Assembly (NCBI RefSeq): GCF_900105175.1
Contig: NZ_LT629771.1
Location: forward strand, 4,978,501 to 5,042,500
DNA: 64,000 nt
Source: Jiangella sp. DSM 45060
Lineage (GTDB): Bacteria > Actinomycetota > Actinomycetes > Jiangellales > Jiangellaceae
Direction: 5' to 3'
Below are positions 8,961-18,277 of this stretch, piece by piece. Position 1 is the first letter of the stretch. Every line of letters starts with the position of its first letter. Under the pieces are notes generated by a model, which saw nothing but the letters and a program-made list of their open reading frames with translations, had not been told where the DNA came from and did not search any database. The position numbers and the translations under genes are program-made.

Positions 8961-10235
8961 TCAGTCCCTTCCCATGAGCACGAGCTCGGGTTCCTCGCGG
9001 CCGATGCCGTCGGAGCCCAACACGAGGTCGTGCGGGCCGCGCCTGGCCAGCCGGGCGATCAGCCACCAGTCCAGCGCGGCGAGCGTCGCGAACAGCAGGC
9101 CGAACAGCACGAGGCTGGTCAGCACGGTGCCGGCCTCGTGGCCGGAGACCGCCTCGGCCGTGGTCAGCTCGCCGTAGACGACCCACGGCTGCCGGCCCAC
9201 CTCGCGGATCAGCCAGCCGCAGGCCACCACCACGAACGGCCAGGGCACCGTCCACACGTAGAAGCGCTGCCAGAACCGGCGCAGCCAGGCCGGCCGCGTG
9301 CGGTCGAACGCGTTCTTGATCAGGAAGAACAGCAGTCCGTAGAAGACCAGCCCGTACATCGTCCCGCTGATCTCCATCAGCGGCCAGGCGAACGAGATCC
9401 ACGTCGGCGGCAGCCAGTCGCCCGGCCCGTGCAGCGCCTCCATCTCGGCCTGGAAGTCCGCCCGCTCCGCGGCCGACCCGCCCAGCGCCAGCTCCTTGCC
9501 CTCGGTCAGGTAGCCGAACTGCTCGAAGCCGAACGCGATGGCGAACGTCGCGGCCACCGCGCCCACGACGACGGCGACCCGCAGCGAACGGCGGAAGAAG
9601 TCGACGTCGGGAGTGCCGCGCAGGAAGTGCCACGAGCAGATGCCGACCATGACGACGCTGCCGGTCAGCAGGCAGACCGGGACGATGTGCAACAGCGCGC
9701 CGACGGCCTGCGGGTTGGTCAGCAGCGCGCCGAAGTCGTCGATGCGGGCGACGCCGTCCTCGACCACGTGGCCGACCGGGTCCTGCAGGAACCCGTTGGC
9801 GACCATGACCCAGAACGCCGACAGGTACGCCGTCAGCACGACCAGCCAGATCAGGGTCGTGTGCACCCAGCGGTTCAGCCGGCGCCAGCCGAAGATCCAC
9901 ATACCGAGGAAGGTCGACTCCAGGAAGAACGCGACCAGTGTCTCGGTGGCCAGCGGCGCGCCGAACACCTCGCCGGCGAACGTCATGAGACCGCTCCAGT
10001 GCAGGCCGAACTGGAACTCCATGGCCAGCCCGACGACGATGCCCATGGCGTAGTTGACGATGTAGAGCTGGCCCCAGAACCGCGTCAGCCGCTCGTGGAC
10101 CTCCTTGCCGGTGACGGCCCAGCGGGTCTGGAAGAACGCCACGATCGGCGCCAATCCCAGGGTGAGCACCACGAACAGGAAGTGGAAGCTCGCCGTCAGC
10201 GCGAACTGCAGCCGCGACAGGTCCAGCACGCTCAT
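8961..10235 (-). CDS. cydA: Cytochrome bd-type oxidase subunit I, unusual quinol site
   Basis: The 424-residue membrane protein keeps the haem b595 ligand region (His18 in TASFHFLF), the axial His183 in LLHIVPV, acidic residues in ATETLVAFFLEST and GRQPWVVYGE. It is shorter than the usual 450-520 residues. The Q loop (about residues 243-272) lacks the familiar QPxKMAAxE signature that carries the quinol-contacting Lys and Glu, and the usual FR(V/I)M segment reads WPLM, losing the conserved Arg. The operon context still points to a respiratory oxygen reductase. A GAGAGGGG ribosome site precedes the ATG, and the promoter overlaps an inverted repeat shared with padR. Confidence 0.9.
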   Translation of the reverse strand: MSVLDLSRLQFALTASFHFLFVVLTLGLAPIVAFFQTRWAVTGKEVHERLTRFWGQLYIVNYAMGIVVGLAMEFQFGLHWSGLMTFAGEVFGAPLATETLVAFFLESTFLGMWIFGWRRLNRWVHTTLIWLVVLTAYLSAFWVMVANGFLQDPVGHVVEDGVARIDDFGALLTNPQAVGALLHIVPVCLLTGSVVMVGICSWHFLRGTPDVDFFRRSLRVAVVVGAVAATFAIAFGFEQFGYLTEGKELALGGSAAERADFQAEMEALHGPGDWLPPTWISFAWPLMEISGTMYGLVFYGLLFFLIKNAFDRTRPAWLRRFWQRFYVWTVPWPFVVVACGWLIREVGRQPWVVYGELTTAEAVSGHEAGTVLTSLVLFGLLFATLAALDWWLIARLARRGPHDLVLGSDGIGREEPELVLMGRD

Positions 10236-10250
10236 TCTCGCCCCTCTCGC

Positions 10251-10299
10251 GTCTACGCGACTGTCTACATGTAGGCACGCTACATGATGATGCGTAGAC
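10251..10299. promoter_or_regulatory. Divergent cydA/padR control region with nested palindromes
   Basis: GTCTACGC (10251-10258) and GCGTAGAC (10292-10299) form perfect 8-bp arms around a perfect CTACATGTAG palindrome (10265-10274). The right arm overlaps TAGACT (10295-10300), a -10 element six bases before the padR ATG, so padR looks leaderless and self-repressed. PadR-family dimers bind such short inverted repeats; control of the cyd operon from the same site is inferred from the divergent layout. Confidence 0.75.
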
Positions 10300-10306
10300 T
10301 ACCGAC

Positions 10307-10627
10307 ATGAAGGCCGACGCCCTCCGCGGCAACCTCGACGCGCTGATCCTCGCCGTCGTCCGCGACCGGCCGCTGCACGGCTACGGCGTCTCCGAGGCGC
10401 TGCACGAGCGCAGCGAGGGCGCCGTCGACCTCCCCACGGGCACGCTCTATCCCGCGCTGCGCCGGCTGGAGCGGCTGGGCTACCTGCGCAGCTCCTGGGA
10501 CACCGTCGGCGGTCGCAAGCGGCGCACGTACGAGATCACGCGCGGCGGCAAGGCCTACCTAGCCGCGCAGCAGCAGGCCTGGAGCGAGATGAGCAGCGTC
10601 ATGAACGCCATCCTCGGCCCGGCGTGA
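10307..10627 (+). CDS. PadR-family transcriptional regulator
   Basis: The 106-residue protein is a winged-helix PadR regulator of the short subfamily: RDRPLHGYGVSEALHERS, LPTGTLYPALRRLERLGYL with the recognition helix, and GGRKRRTYEIT in the wing. It lacks the long C-terminal Vir-type helix, so dimerisation is through the last helix. It is divergent from cydABDC and probably represses it and itself through the palindromes between them. Its 3' end overlaps the convergent membrane protein gene by 69 bases. Confidence 0.9.
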   Translation: MKADALRGNLDALILAVVRDRPLHGYGVSEALHERSEGAVDLPTGTLYPALRRLERLGYLRSSWDTVGGRKRRTYEITRGGKAYLAAQQQAWSEMSSVMNAILGPA

Positions 10628-11266
10628 GGTCAGCCGCAGGCAGCTCACCGCCAGCCAGGTGATCCACAGCGTCGACACCACCGAGAGCAGCGACATCGCC
10701 ACCAGCTCCGGCCCGTTCCACTCGGTCATGCTGGCCGGCGCGAACGCGCTCAGCAGTGCGCCGCTGACCACGTGCAGGACGACGTCGGCCAGCGTCACGA
10801 CCGCCATCACGCGCACCACGCGACGCGTGGGCAGCAGCCGGGCCCCGCGGCCCAGCGCCAGCACCGCGAGGCCGGCCAGACCCATGAACGCGAAGCTGGA
10901 GACGTCGACGGCCTGCGACAGCACGCCGTACCACGGCGCCGGTTGGGGCCAGCCCTGCGCCGCGGCCGCCGTGGTCCACGTGTAGGTGGCCAGCGCGAAC
11001 TGCACCGCGCCGAGGACGACGATCAGCCCGGCGAGGTAGCGCGCGGCCACGGCCGCCAGTTCGGTGCGCACGCCGGCCGCGACGACCTCGACCGGCCCGA
11101 ACTCCTCGACGGCCAGCCGTTGCGCCTCGGCGTCGGAGGCGCCGGCCGCCCGGTGCGCGTCGGCGGCGTCGAGCAGGCCGTCGCGCAGCTCGCGCAGCAT
11201 GCCGCGCCGGGGCAGCAGCGGTCCGCGCACCTCGCGGCGCAACTGGGCCACGTACTGGTCGATCAC
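10559..11266 (-). CDS. Membrane protein with permease-prefix (HAAS-like) N-terminus
   Basis: The 235-residue protein starts with a soluble helical region of about 70 residues (VAQLRREVRGPLLPRR then EAQRLAVEEFGPV) like the permease-prefix/HAAS domains often encoded beside PadR regulators, followed by about four hydrophobic helices. GTG was chosen because a GGGGG lies just upstream and the domain then starts at residue 1. Membrane proteins of this kind are thought to work with PadR neighbours, but no activity is known. Its last 23 codons overlap padR antisense. Confidence 0.7.
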   Translation of the reverse strand: MIDQYVAQLRREVRGPLLPRRGMLRELRDGLLDAADAHRAAGASDAEAQRLAVEEFGPVEVVAAGVRTELAAVAARYLAGLIVVLGAVQFALATYTWTTAAAAQGWPQPAPWYGVLSQAVDVSSFAFMGLAGLAVLALGRGARLLPTRRVVRVMAVVTLADVVLHVVSGALLSAFAPASMTEWNGPELVAMSLLSVVSTLWITWLAVSCLRLTSRRAEDGVHDAAHLAPGLLLRG

Positions 11267-11443
11267 TCGGGCACCCCCAGGGTTCGCCGCCAGCGTAACG
11301 GCCGCCCGGGACCGGGCAGAAGGCCCGGACCGGCATCTCCGGGACCGGTCAGGGATGGCCCTGACACTGGACCGGATCTCGACTTGTCGGCCTGAGTGAT
11401 CTAGGCCACGATTGCGCCGATGCGCGGAGCCGGTGACCCCGAC

Positions 11444-11449
11444 TACCCT
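11444..11449 (+). promoter_or_regulatory. Candidate -10 element of the kgd operon
   Basis: TACCCT lies about 48 bases before the GTG chosen for kgd. Transcription would then begin near 11456, which leaves a leader of about 40 bases containing AGAAGG and rules out the ATG at 11420 as the start for this transcript. No clear -35 element is seen. Confidence 0.4.
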
Positions 11450-11497
11450 GTACCAGAGCAGCCGCGCAGATTCGAACGGAAGAAGGCGAACGCGACA

Positions 11498-14400
11498 GTG
11501 GCCCCCACCGGCCCGGAATCGGGATTCGGACCGAACGAGTGGCTCGTCGAGGAGTTCTACGAGAGCTGGCTCGAAGACCCCTCCAGTGTCGACCCCCAGT
11601 GGGCGGAGTTCTTCGCCGGCCGCAAGGCCGCCGATGCCGCCCCGGCCGCGCCGCCGGGCCCCGCCACCGCCGCCACACCGACACCCGCCCCGGCCGCCAC
11701 TGCCACGTCCCCCGCGAGGACCACCGTGACCACCCAGCCCGCCGCCGTGCCGGCGCAGACCGCAACGACGCAGTCCGCCCCCGCGCAGCCGACCACCACC
11801 ACCGCGAAGGCCGCGCCGAAGCCCACCCCGGCGCAGCCGCCGAAGGCGCCGGCCCAGCCGCAGGACACCTCGGCCGGGCAGCCCGAGGTGGTCCCGCTCC
11901 GCGGCGCGCCGGCCCGCACGGCCACCAACATGGAGACCAGCCTCGAGGTCCCCACGGCCACCAGTGTGCGCGCCGTCCCGGCCAAGCTGCTGGTCGACAA
12001 CCGCATCGTCATCAACAACCACCTCGCGCGGTCCCGCGGCGGCAAGGTGTCGTTCACGCACATCATCGGGTACGCGCTGGTCAAGGCGCTACACCAGATG
12101 CCCGACATGAACTACGCCTTCGCCGACAACGACGGCAAGCCGGCGCTGGCCAAGCCGCAGCACGTCAACCTCGGCCTGGCCATCGACATGAAGAAGTCCG
12201 ACGGCACCCGGCAACTGCTGGTGCCCAGCATCAAGGGCGCCGAGCACCTCAACTTCGCCGAGTTCTGGGCCGCCTACGAGGACGTCGTCCGGCGCGCCCG
12301 CGACAACAAGCTGACGGTCGCCGACTTCCAGGGCACCACCATCACGCTGACGAACCCGGGCACCATCGGCACGGTCCACTCCGTGCCGCGGCTGATGAAG
12401 GGCCAGGGCACCATCATCGGCGTCGGAGCCATGGAGTACCCGGCCGAGTACCAGGGCGCGGCCCCCGAGACGCTGTCCCGGCTGGGCGTCTCGAAGACCA
12501 TGACGCTCACCAGCACCTACGACCACCGCATCATCCAGGGCGCCCAGAGCGGCGACTTCCTGCGCATCGTGCACGGCCTGCTGCTCGGCCAGGACGGCTT
12601 CTACGACGAGATCTTCCGCGCGCTGCGCATCCCCTACGAGCCCATCCGCTGGGCCACCGACGTCCCGCACAGCCACGAGGACGAGGTCAGCAAGCAGGCC
12701 CGGGTGCTGGAGCTGATCCACGCCTACCGCGTGCGCGGCCACCTCATGGCCGACACCGACCCGCTCGAGTACAAGCAGCGCACCCACCCCGACCTCGACG
12801 TCAGCACCCACGGCCTCACGCTGTGGGACCTCGACCGCGAGTTCGCCACCGGCTCGTTCGGCGGCAACAAGCGGTTCATGCTGCTGCGCGACATCCTCGG
12901 CGTGCTGCGCAACGCCTACTGCCGCACCGTCGGCATCGAGTACATGCACATCCAGGAGCCCGACCAGCGGCGCTGGATCCAGGAGCGGGTCGAGAAGCCG
13001 GTCGACCTCACCCCGCGTGAAGACCAGCTGCGCATCCTGCTCAAGCTCAACCAGGCCGAGGCGTTCGAGACCTTCCTGCAGACGAAGTACGTCGGGCAGA
13101 AGCGGTTCTCGCTCGAGGGCGGCGAGTCGCTCATTCCGGTGCTCGACGAGGTCGTCGAGGCCGCCGCCGAGGCCGGGCTGCAGGAGGCCTGCATCGGCAT
13201 GGCCCACCGCGGCCGGCTGAACGTGCTGGCCAACATCGTCGGCAAGAGCTACGCGCAGATCTTCGGCGAGTTCCAGGGCAACATCGACCCCCGCACCGTC
13301 CAGGGCTCCGGCGACGTCAAGTACCACCTGGGCGCCGACGGCGAGTTCACCGCGCTCGACGGCTCCAAGATCAAGGTGTCGCTGACGGCCAACCCGAGCC
13401 ACCTCGAGGCGGTCAACCCGGTGCTCGAGGGCATCGCGCGGGCCAAGCAGGACATCCTCGACCGCGGCGAGGAGTTCCCGGTGCTGCCGATCCTGGTGCA
13501 CGGCGACGCCGCGTTCGCCGGCCAGGGCGTGGTGGCCGAGACGCTCAACCTCTCGCAGCTGCGCGGCTACCGCACCGGCGGCACCGTCCACGTCGTCGTC
13601 AACAACCAGGTCGGCTACACCACGTCGCCCGACCAGTCCCGCTCGTCGATGTACTCCACCGACGTCGCGCGCATGGTGCAGGCGCCGATCTTCCACGTCA
13701 ACGGCGACGACCCCGAGGCGTGCACCCGGGTGGCCCGGCTGGCCTTCGAGTTCCGGCAGGCGTTCAAGAAGGACGTCGTCATCGACATGGTCTGCTACCG
13801 CCGGCGCGGCCACAACGAGGGCGACGACCCCAGCTACACCCAGCCGCTCATGTACGACCTCATCGAGGCGAAGCGGCCGGTGCGCAAGCTCTACACCGAA
13901 GCGCTGATCGGCCGCGGCGACATCACCATCGAAGAGGCCGAGCAGGTCCTGCTCGACTACCAGAAGCAGCTCGAGCGGGTGTTCGCCGAGACCCGCCAGA
14001 CGGCGCCGACCACCGTCACCACGGTGCCGACCTACCCCGACAAGCCGGCCCCCGAGGGCGCGGTCGTCACGGCCACCACGCCCGAGGTGCTCAAGCGCAT
14101 CGCCGACGCCTACCTCACGGTGCCCGACGGCTTCACCGTCCACCCGAAGGTGCTGCCGCAGGTGCAACGCCGGGCGCAGGCGCTCACCGAGGGCAACATC
14201 GACTGGGCCACCGCCGAGATCACCGCGTTCGGCGCGCTGCTGCTCGACGGCCGCCCGGTGCGGCTGGCCGGCCAGGACTCCCGCCGCGGCACGTTCGTGC
14301 AGCGGTTCGCGTCGCTGGTCGATCGCAAGACCGGCGAGTCGTTCCTCCCGCTGCAGCACCTCGACGAGTCACAGGCCAAGTTCTACGCCTACGACTCCCT

Positions 14401-15226
14401 GCTGTCCGAGTTCGCGGCCATGGGCTTCGAGTACGGCTACTCGGTGGCCCGTCCCGACGCGCTGGTGCTGTGGGAGGCGCAGTTCGGCGACTTCGCCAAC
14501 GGCGCGCAGACCATCATCGACGAGTTCATCAGCGCCGGTGAGGCCAAGTGGGGCCAGTACTCCGGCGTCGTGCTGCTGCTGCCGCACGGCTACGAGGGCC
14601 AGGGCGCCGACCACTCGTCCGCGCGCATGGAGCGGTTCCTGCTCATGGGCGCCGAGGACGCGTTCCGGGTGGCGCAGCCGTCCACGCCGGCGTCGCACTT
14701 CCACCTGCTGCGCTCGCAGGCGCTCAGCGGCAGCCACCGCCCGCTGGTGGTGTTCACGCCGAAGTCGATGCTGCGCAACAAGCGTGCGGTGTCCGCGCCC
14801 GACGACTTCACCGGCACCACCACGTTCCGGCCGGTGCTGCCCGACCCCGAGCCGCTGGACGCGGCGAAGGTCGACCGCGTGTTGCTGTGCAGCGGGAAGA
14901 TCACCTGGGAGCTGCTGGCCGAGCGCACCAAGCGCTCCGACGACCACACCGCCATCCTCCCGGTCGAGCAGTTGTACCCGCTGCCCGCACAGGAGATCGC
15001 GTCGGCGCTCGCGGCCTACCCGAACCTGCGCGAGATCCGCTGGGTCCAGGACGAGCCCGAGAACATGGGCCCGTGGCCGTTCATGGCGCTGCACCTGGCG
15101 CCGCAGCTGCCCGGCGGCATCCCGCTGCGCCCGGTCACGCGGCCGGCCAGCACGTCGCCGGCGGTGGGCAACCACAGCGTCCACCTCGACCAGCAGAAGG
15201 CGCTGCACGACGCCGCGTTCGCCTGA
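11498..15226 (+). CDS. kgd: Multifunctional 2-oxoglutarate decarboxylase/dehydrogenase (E1-E2 fusion)
   Basis: The 1242-residue protein joins a short N-terminal helix ([17 protein letters not shown]), an Ala/Pro linker, an E2-like succinyltransferase core with the catalytic His in [16 protein letters not shown], and a ThDP-dependent E1 part ([44 protein letters not shown]). It oxidatively decarboxylates 2-oxoglutarate in the TCA cycle, in complex with lipoamide dehydrogenase and the pyruvate-complex E2. The GTG start follows AGAAGG by about ten bases and matches the family N-terminus; an ATG 26 codons upstream is less likely. It heads a coupled four-gene operon. Confidence 0.95.
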   Translation: MAPTGPESGFGPNEWLVEEFYESWLEDPSSVDPQWAEFFAGRKAADAAPAAPPGPATAATPTPAPAATATSPARTTVTTQPAAVPAQTATTQSAPAQPTTTTAKAAPKPTPAQPPKAPAQPQDTSAGQPEVVPLRGAPARTATNMETSLEVPTATSVRAVPAKLLVDNRIVINNHLARSRGGKVSFTHIIGYALVKALHQMPDMNYAFADNDGKPALAKPQHVNLGLAIDMKKSDGTRQLLVPSIKGAEHLNFAEFWAAYEDVVRRARDNKLTVADFQGTTITLTNPGTIGTVHSVPRLMKGQGTIIGVGAMEYPAEYQGAAPETLSRLGVSKTMTLTSTYDHRIIQGAQSGDFLRIVHGLLLGQDGFYDEIFRALRIPYEPIRWATDVPHSHEDEVSKQARVLELIHAYRVRGHLMADTDPLEYKQRTHPDLDVSTHGLTLWDLDREFATGSFGGNKRFMLLRDILGVLRNAYCRTVGIEYMHIQEPDQRRWIQERVEKPVDLTPREDQLRILLKLNQAEAFETFLQTKYVGQKRFSLEGGESLIPVLDEVVEAAAEAGLQEACIGMAHRGRLNVLANIVGKSYAQIFGEFQGNIDPRTVQGSGDVKYHLGADGEFTALDGSKIKVSLTANPSHLEAVNPVLEGIARAKQDILDRGEEFPVLPILVHGDAAFAGQGVVAETLNLSQLRGYRTGGTVHVVVNNQVGYTTSPDQSRSSMYSTDVARMVQAPIFHVNGDDPEACTRVARLAFEFRQAFKKDVVIDMVCYRRRGHNEGDDPSYTQPLMYDLIEAKRPVRKLYTEALIGRGDITIEEAEQVLLDYQKQLERVFAETRQTAPTTVTTVPTYPDKPAPEGAVVTATTPEVLKRIADAYLTVPDGFTVHPKVLPQVQRRAQALTEGNIDWATAEITAFGALLLDGRPVRLAGQDSRRGTFVQRFASLVDRKTGESFLPLQHLDESQAKFYAYDSLLSEFAAMGFEYGYSVARPDALVLWEAQFGDFANGAQTIIDEFISAGEAKWGQYSGVVLLLPHGYEGQGADHSSARMERFLLMGAEDAFRVAQPSTPASHFHLLRSQALSGSHRPLVVFTPKSMLRNKRAVSAPDDFTGTTTFRPVLPDPEPLDAAKVDRVLLCSGKITWELLAERTKRSDDHTAILPVEQLYPLPAQEIASALAAYPNLREIRWVQDEPENMGPWPFMALHLAPQLPGGIPLRPVTRPASTSPAVGNHSVHLDQQKALHDAAFA

Positions 15227-15426
15227 TGTACTTCACCGACCGCGGCATCGAGGAACTCGACGAGCGCCGGGGTGACGAACAGGTCACCCTGGGCTGGCTG
15301 GCCGAGCGGCTGCGCGACTTCGTCGACCAGAATCCGGAGTTCGAGACCCCGGTCGAGCGGCTGGCCACCTGGCTGGCCCGGGCCGACGACGAGGACGACG
15401 ACGACCTCGGCGGCGACGCCGGGTGA
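15226..15426 (+). CDS. Small conserved acidic protein (DUF6104-like)
   Basis: This 66-residue protein begins [20 protein letters not shown], has a predicted helix WLAERLRDFVD, and ends in an acidic tail. It resembles the small actinobacterial DUF6104 proteins found next to kgd/sucA. Its ATG overlaps the kgd stop (TGATG), so it is translated with the dehydrogenase and might modulate or bind it; that role is inference from position. The family assignment is from memory of the pattern. Confidence 0.75.
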   Translation: MYFTDRGIEELDERRGDEQVTLGWLAERLRDFVDQNPEFETPVERLATWLARADDEDDDDLGGDAG

Positions 15427-16058
15427 GCGACCCCCGCGACGTCCGGGTGTGCGTCTTCGGCGACTCCTTCGTCGCCGGCGTCGGTGACCCGAAGGCGCTC
15501 GGCTGGGTCGGCCGCGTGGCCGCGCGCACGCCGTCGTCCACCGGGGTCGTGCTGACGGCGTACCCGCTGGGCGTGCGCGGCGAGGCCACCGAGGAGGTGG
15601 TCGTGCGCATGCCGATGGAGTGCGCGCCCCGCTTCGCCCGCGGCGACGAACACCGCGTCGTGCTGGCGCCCGGCGTGGCCGACGCGTTCCGGGGCGTGCC
15701 GGTGGCGCGGTCGGTGGCGGCGCTGGAGTTCGGGCTCTCCTCGGTGAGCGTCCCGGCCCTGGTGGTCGGGCCCCCGCCCGTCGGCGACGACGCGATGCTG
15801 GCCCGCATCGGCGACCTCGACGCCGCATGGGCGCGGCTGTGCGCCGACCGCGGCGTCCCCTACATCCCGACGTTCGGCCCGCTGACGGCCAAGCCCGCCT
15901 GGCAGACAGCCCGCGCCGACGACGGCCTGCACCCCGACCAGACCGGCTACGGCCTACTCTCCTACCTCGTCCTGAACGGCGGCTGGTACCCCTGGCTGGG
16001 CGTCGAGGCGCCGAGCACGCCGGTGAAGGACCGCCGGGCCCCCCGCGCCACCTCGTGA
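15423..16058 (+). CDS. SGNH/GDSL-type hydrolase
   Basis: The 211-residue protein has block I as VFGDSFVAGVG with the nucleophile Ser and block V as DDGLHPDQTGY with the catalytic Asp/His. The usual block III GxND reads LAPGVADAF, so the oxyanion-hole Asn seems absent or shifted. No signal peptide is visible, so it is probably cytoplasmic, an esterase or acyl hydrolase of unknown substrate. Its GTG overlaps the previous stop (GTGA), tying it to the kgd operon. Confidence 0.8.
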   Translation: MSDPRDVRVCVFGDSFVAGVGDPKALGWVGRVAARTPSSTGVVLTAYPLGVRGEATEEVVVRMPMECAPRFARGDEHRVVLAPGVADAFRGVPVARSVAALEFGLSSVSVPALVVGPPPVGDDAMLARIGDLDAAWARLCADRGVPYIPTFGPLTAKPAWQTARADDGLHPDQTGYGLLSYLVLNGGWYPWLGVEAPSTPVKDRRAPRATS

Positions 16059-16786
16059 ACCTCCTCGACCGGCGCCCGGTGCGGCGGGTGGAGTTCCAGC
16101 CGCTGGCCGACCCGCCGCTCGACCTCGGCCGCTGGCCGTGGACCCTGCCGCCGGTGCGCCAACTCGTCGCCGACGGCCTCGACCTCGCGCCGCTCACCGT
16201 CCTGGTCGGCGAGAACGGCAGCGGCAAATCCACCCTGGTCGAGGGGGTCGCGCTGGCGTACGGGTTCTCCCCCGAGGGCGGCTCGACCGGCGCCCGGCAC
16301 ACCACCAGGGTCAGCGAGTCGGAGCTGTCCCGCGCACTGCGGCTGACCCGCGGGCCGGGCGCGCCGAAGGACGGGTTCTTCCTGCGCGCCGAGACGATGC
16401 ACGGCTTCTTCAGCTACCTCGAGGCCAACCCGAGTCCGCGCAGCCAGGACCCGGTCTTCCACGAGCTCAGCCACGGTGAGTCGTTCCTCGCCGTGCTGCG
16501 GCACCGGTTCCAGCGGCCCGGGTTCTACTGCCTCGACGAACCGGAGTCGGCGCTGTCGTTCAGCGGCTGTCTCGCGCTCGTGGGCGCGCTGAGGGAGCTC
16601 GCCGACGCCGGCGGCCAGGTGCTGGTGGCGACCCACTCGCCGCTGGTCGCGTCGCTGCCCGGCGCGACCGTCCTCGAGGTCGGCGAGTGGGGCCTGCGCG
16701 AAGTCGCGTGGCCCGACCTCGACCTCGTCCGGCACTGGCGCGCCTTCCTCGACGCTCCCGGCCGCTACCTCCGCCACCTCACCTGA
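16055..16786 (+). CDS. AAA/ABC-type ATPase, single domain
   Basis: The 243-residue protein has Walker A VGENGSGKSTLVEG, a signature-like LSHGESFLAVL, Walker B FYCLDEPESALSF and a switch histidine in VLVATHSPLV. The pattern matches soluble SMC/RecF-like AAA ATPases of the stand-alone YbjD/AAA_23 kind rather than transporter ATPases, and no membrane partner is nearby. The function is not known. The GTG overlaps the upstream stop in GTGA, and the gene ends six bases before a convergent oxidoreductase gene. Confidence 0.75.
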   Translation: MNLLDRRPVRRVEFQPLADPPLDLGRWPWTLPPVRQLVADGLDLAPLTVLVGENGSGKSTLVEGVALAYGFSPEGGSTGARHTTRVSESELSRALRLTRGPGAPKDGFFLRAETMHGFFSYLEANPSPRSQDPVFHELSHGESFLAVLRHRFQRPGFYCLDEPESALSFSGCLALVGALRELADAGGQVLVATHSPLVASLPGATVLEVGEWGLREVAWPDLDLVRHWRAFLDAPGRYLRHLT

Positions 16787-16792
16787 CCCGCG

Positions 16793-17758
16793 TCAGGGGG
16801 TGAAGACGACCTTGCCGAAGACGTCGCCGGCGTCGAGGGCGGCGAAACCGTCGCGGGCGTCGGCCAGCGGCAGCACGCGGTCGATCACCGGACGCAGGCC
16901 CGTCCGCTCGCAGAACGCCACCAGCCGGGCCAGCTCGTCGCGGGTGCCCATGGTGGAGCCGACGACCCGCAGCTGCAGGAAGAACACCCGGTTCAGCTCG
17001 GTCTCGGCGACGTACCCGGACGTCGCGCCGGACACCACCAGGGTGCCGCCCGGCCGCAGCGACCGCACGGAGTGCTGCCACGTCGCCGCGCCCACCGTCT
17101 CCATGACGGCGTCGACGCGCTCGGGCAGCCGCTCGCCGCTGCCGAACACCTGGTCGGCGCCCAGCGACAGCACCCGCGCGGCCTTCTCCGGGTGCCGCGA
17201 CGTCGCCCAGACCCGCACCCCGGCCGCCGCTCCCAGCGCCACCAGCGCCGTCGCCACGCCGCCGCCGGCGCCCTGCACGAGCACCGTCTGCCCCGGCACC
17301 ACCCGCGCCTGCGTGAACAGCATGCGGTACGCCGTCAGCCACGCCGTCGGCAGGCACGCGGCCTCCTCGAACGACAGCGCGGACGGCTTGGGCAGCAGGT
17401 TGCGCGACGGCACCGCGACCCGCTGCGCGAACGTGCCCGGGTGCAGCTCGGACAGCAGCGTCCGCCTGGGGTCGAGCGTCTCGTCGTCGCGCCAGTCGGG
17501 GTCGGAGACGACGGCGTGGACGAGGACCTCGCGGCCGTCGTCGGTGACGCCCGCGGCGTCGCAGCCGAGGATCATCGGCAGCCGGCCGGGGTCGAGGCCG
17601 ACGCCGCGCAGGGACCAGAGGTCGTGGTGGTTGAGCGCCGTCGCCCGCACCGTCACCGTCGTCCAGCCGTCAGGGACCGACGGCTCGGGCCGCTCCCCCA
17701 GGGTGAGGCCCGCGAGCGGGTCGTCGGCGTCCAGGGACGAGGCGTGGGCGGCGAACAT
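16793..17758 (-). CDS. Zinc-independent MDR oxidoreductase (quinone reductase-like)
   Basis: The 321-residue medium-chain dehydrogenase has the ALNHHDLWSLRGVG and LGCDAAGVTDDG segments of the catalytic domain and the VLVQGAGGGVATALVALG Rossmann motif. It lacks the structural-zinc cysteine cluster, which places it with quinone oxidoreductase-like NADPH enzymes. Substrate unknown. The start codon lies beside a short divergent region in front of rsbW-sigF. Confidence 0.85.
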   Translation of the reverse strand: MFAAHASSLDADDPLAGLTLGERPEPSVPDGWTTVTVRATALNHHDLWSLRGVGLDPGRLPMILGCDAAGVTDDGREVLVHAVVSDPDWRDDETLDPRRTLLSELHPGTFAQRVAVPSRNLLPKPSALSFEEAACLPTAWLTAYRMLFTQARVVPGQTVLVQGAGGGVATALVALGAAAGVRVWATSRHPEKAARVLSLGADQVFGSGERLPERVDAVMETVGAATWQHSVRSLRPGGTLVVSGATSGYVAETELNRVFFLQLRVVGSTMGTRDELARLVAFCERTGLRPVIDRVLPLADARDGFAALDAGDVFGKVVFTP

Positions 17759-17842
17759 TCCCCGAGCCTAGCGAGTCGATCCGGGCCCACCGGGTTCACT
17801 CCGACCGGCTCGGATGGCAGGATGCGTCGGGGCGTCCGCGGC

Positions 17843-17859
17843 CAGGGTGTGACACCCTG
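17843..17859. promoter_or_regulatory. 17-bp palindrome before rsbW-sigF
   Basis: CAGGGTGT-G-ACACCCTG is a perfect inverted repeat placed 31 bases before the rsbW start and upstream of the ribosome site. It has the size of a dimeric repressor operator. No regulator can be named from the window. Confidence 0.6.
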
Positions 17860-17890
17860 TTCCGGGGAGGACCACACACGAGGAGGTTTG

Positions 17891-18277
17891 GTGAGCGAGT
17901 CCGGTTCGTCGTTCGGTGACCTGGTGGAGCTTCAGGTACCGGCGTCCAGCGCCTACCTCACCGTGCTGCGCACGACCGCCGCCCGGCTGGCCGCCAGGAT
18001 AGGGTTCACACTCGACGAGATCGAGGACCTCCGCATCGCCGTCGACGAAGCCGGCGCCATGCTGCTCCCGCTGGCCGTCCCCGGGTCGAACATGCACTGC
18101 AGCTTCCAGCTGCACACCGACATCCTCGACGTCGTGGTGTCCGTGCCGGCCGCGCAGACCGACCTCCCCAGCCGCGACAGCTTCGCCTGGACGGTGCTGT
18201 CGGCGCTGGCCGGTGAGGTCGCGTCGCGGGCCGAGGACGGCCGGGTGTCCATCATGCTGCGGAAGAAGCGGGGTTGA
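17891..18277 (+). CDS. rsbW: Anti-sigma factor kinase-like protein (RsbW/UsfX type)
   Basis: The 128-residue protein resembles the GHKL-fold anti-sigma factors: VELQVPASSAYLTVLRTTAA, the N-box-like DLRIAVDEAGA and a C-terminal SRAEDGRVSIMLRK. In the family it binds a SigB/SigF sigma factor and, where active, phosphorylates an anti-anti-sigma factor. The GTG is preceded by a strong AGGAGG. It overlaps the sigma gene by four bases (TTGA), as in UsfX-SigF operons. The ATP-lid glycines are weak, so kinase activity is uncertain. Confidence 0.85.
   Translation: MSESGSSFGDLVELQVPASSAYLTVLRTTAARLAARIGFTLDEIEDLRIAVDEAGAMLLPLAVPGSNMHCSFQLHTDILDVVVSVPAAQTDLPSRDSFAWTVLSALAGEVASRAEDGRVSIMLRKKRG

Noticed and set aside
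11420-11497. ATG at 11420 as the kgd start
   Set aside because: It precedes the likely -10 element, lacks a ribosome site, and adds 26 residues unlike the family.
12089-14359. Minus-strand frame of about 756 codons inside kgd
   Set aside because: Antisense shadow of a well-supported enzyme gene with no recognisable motif.
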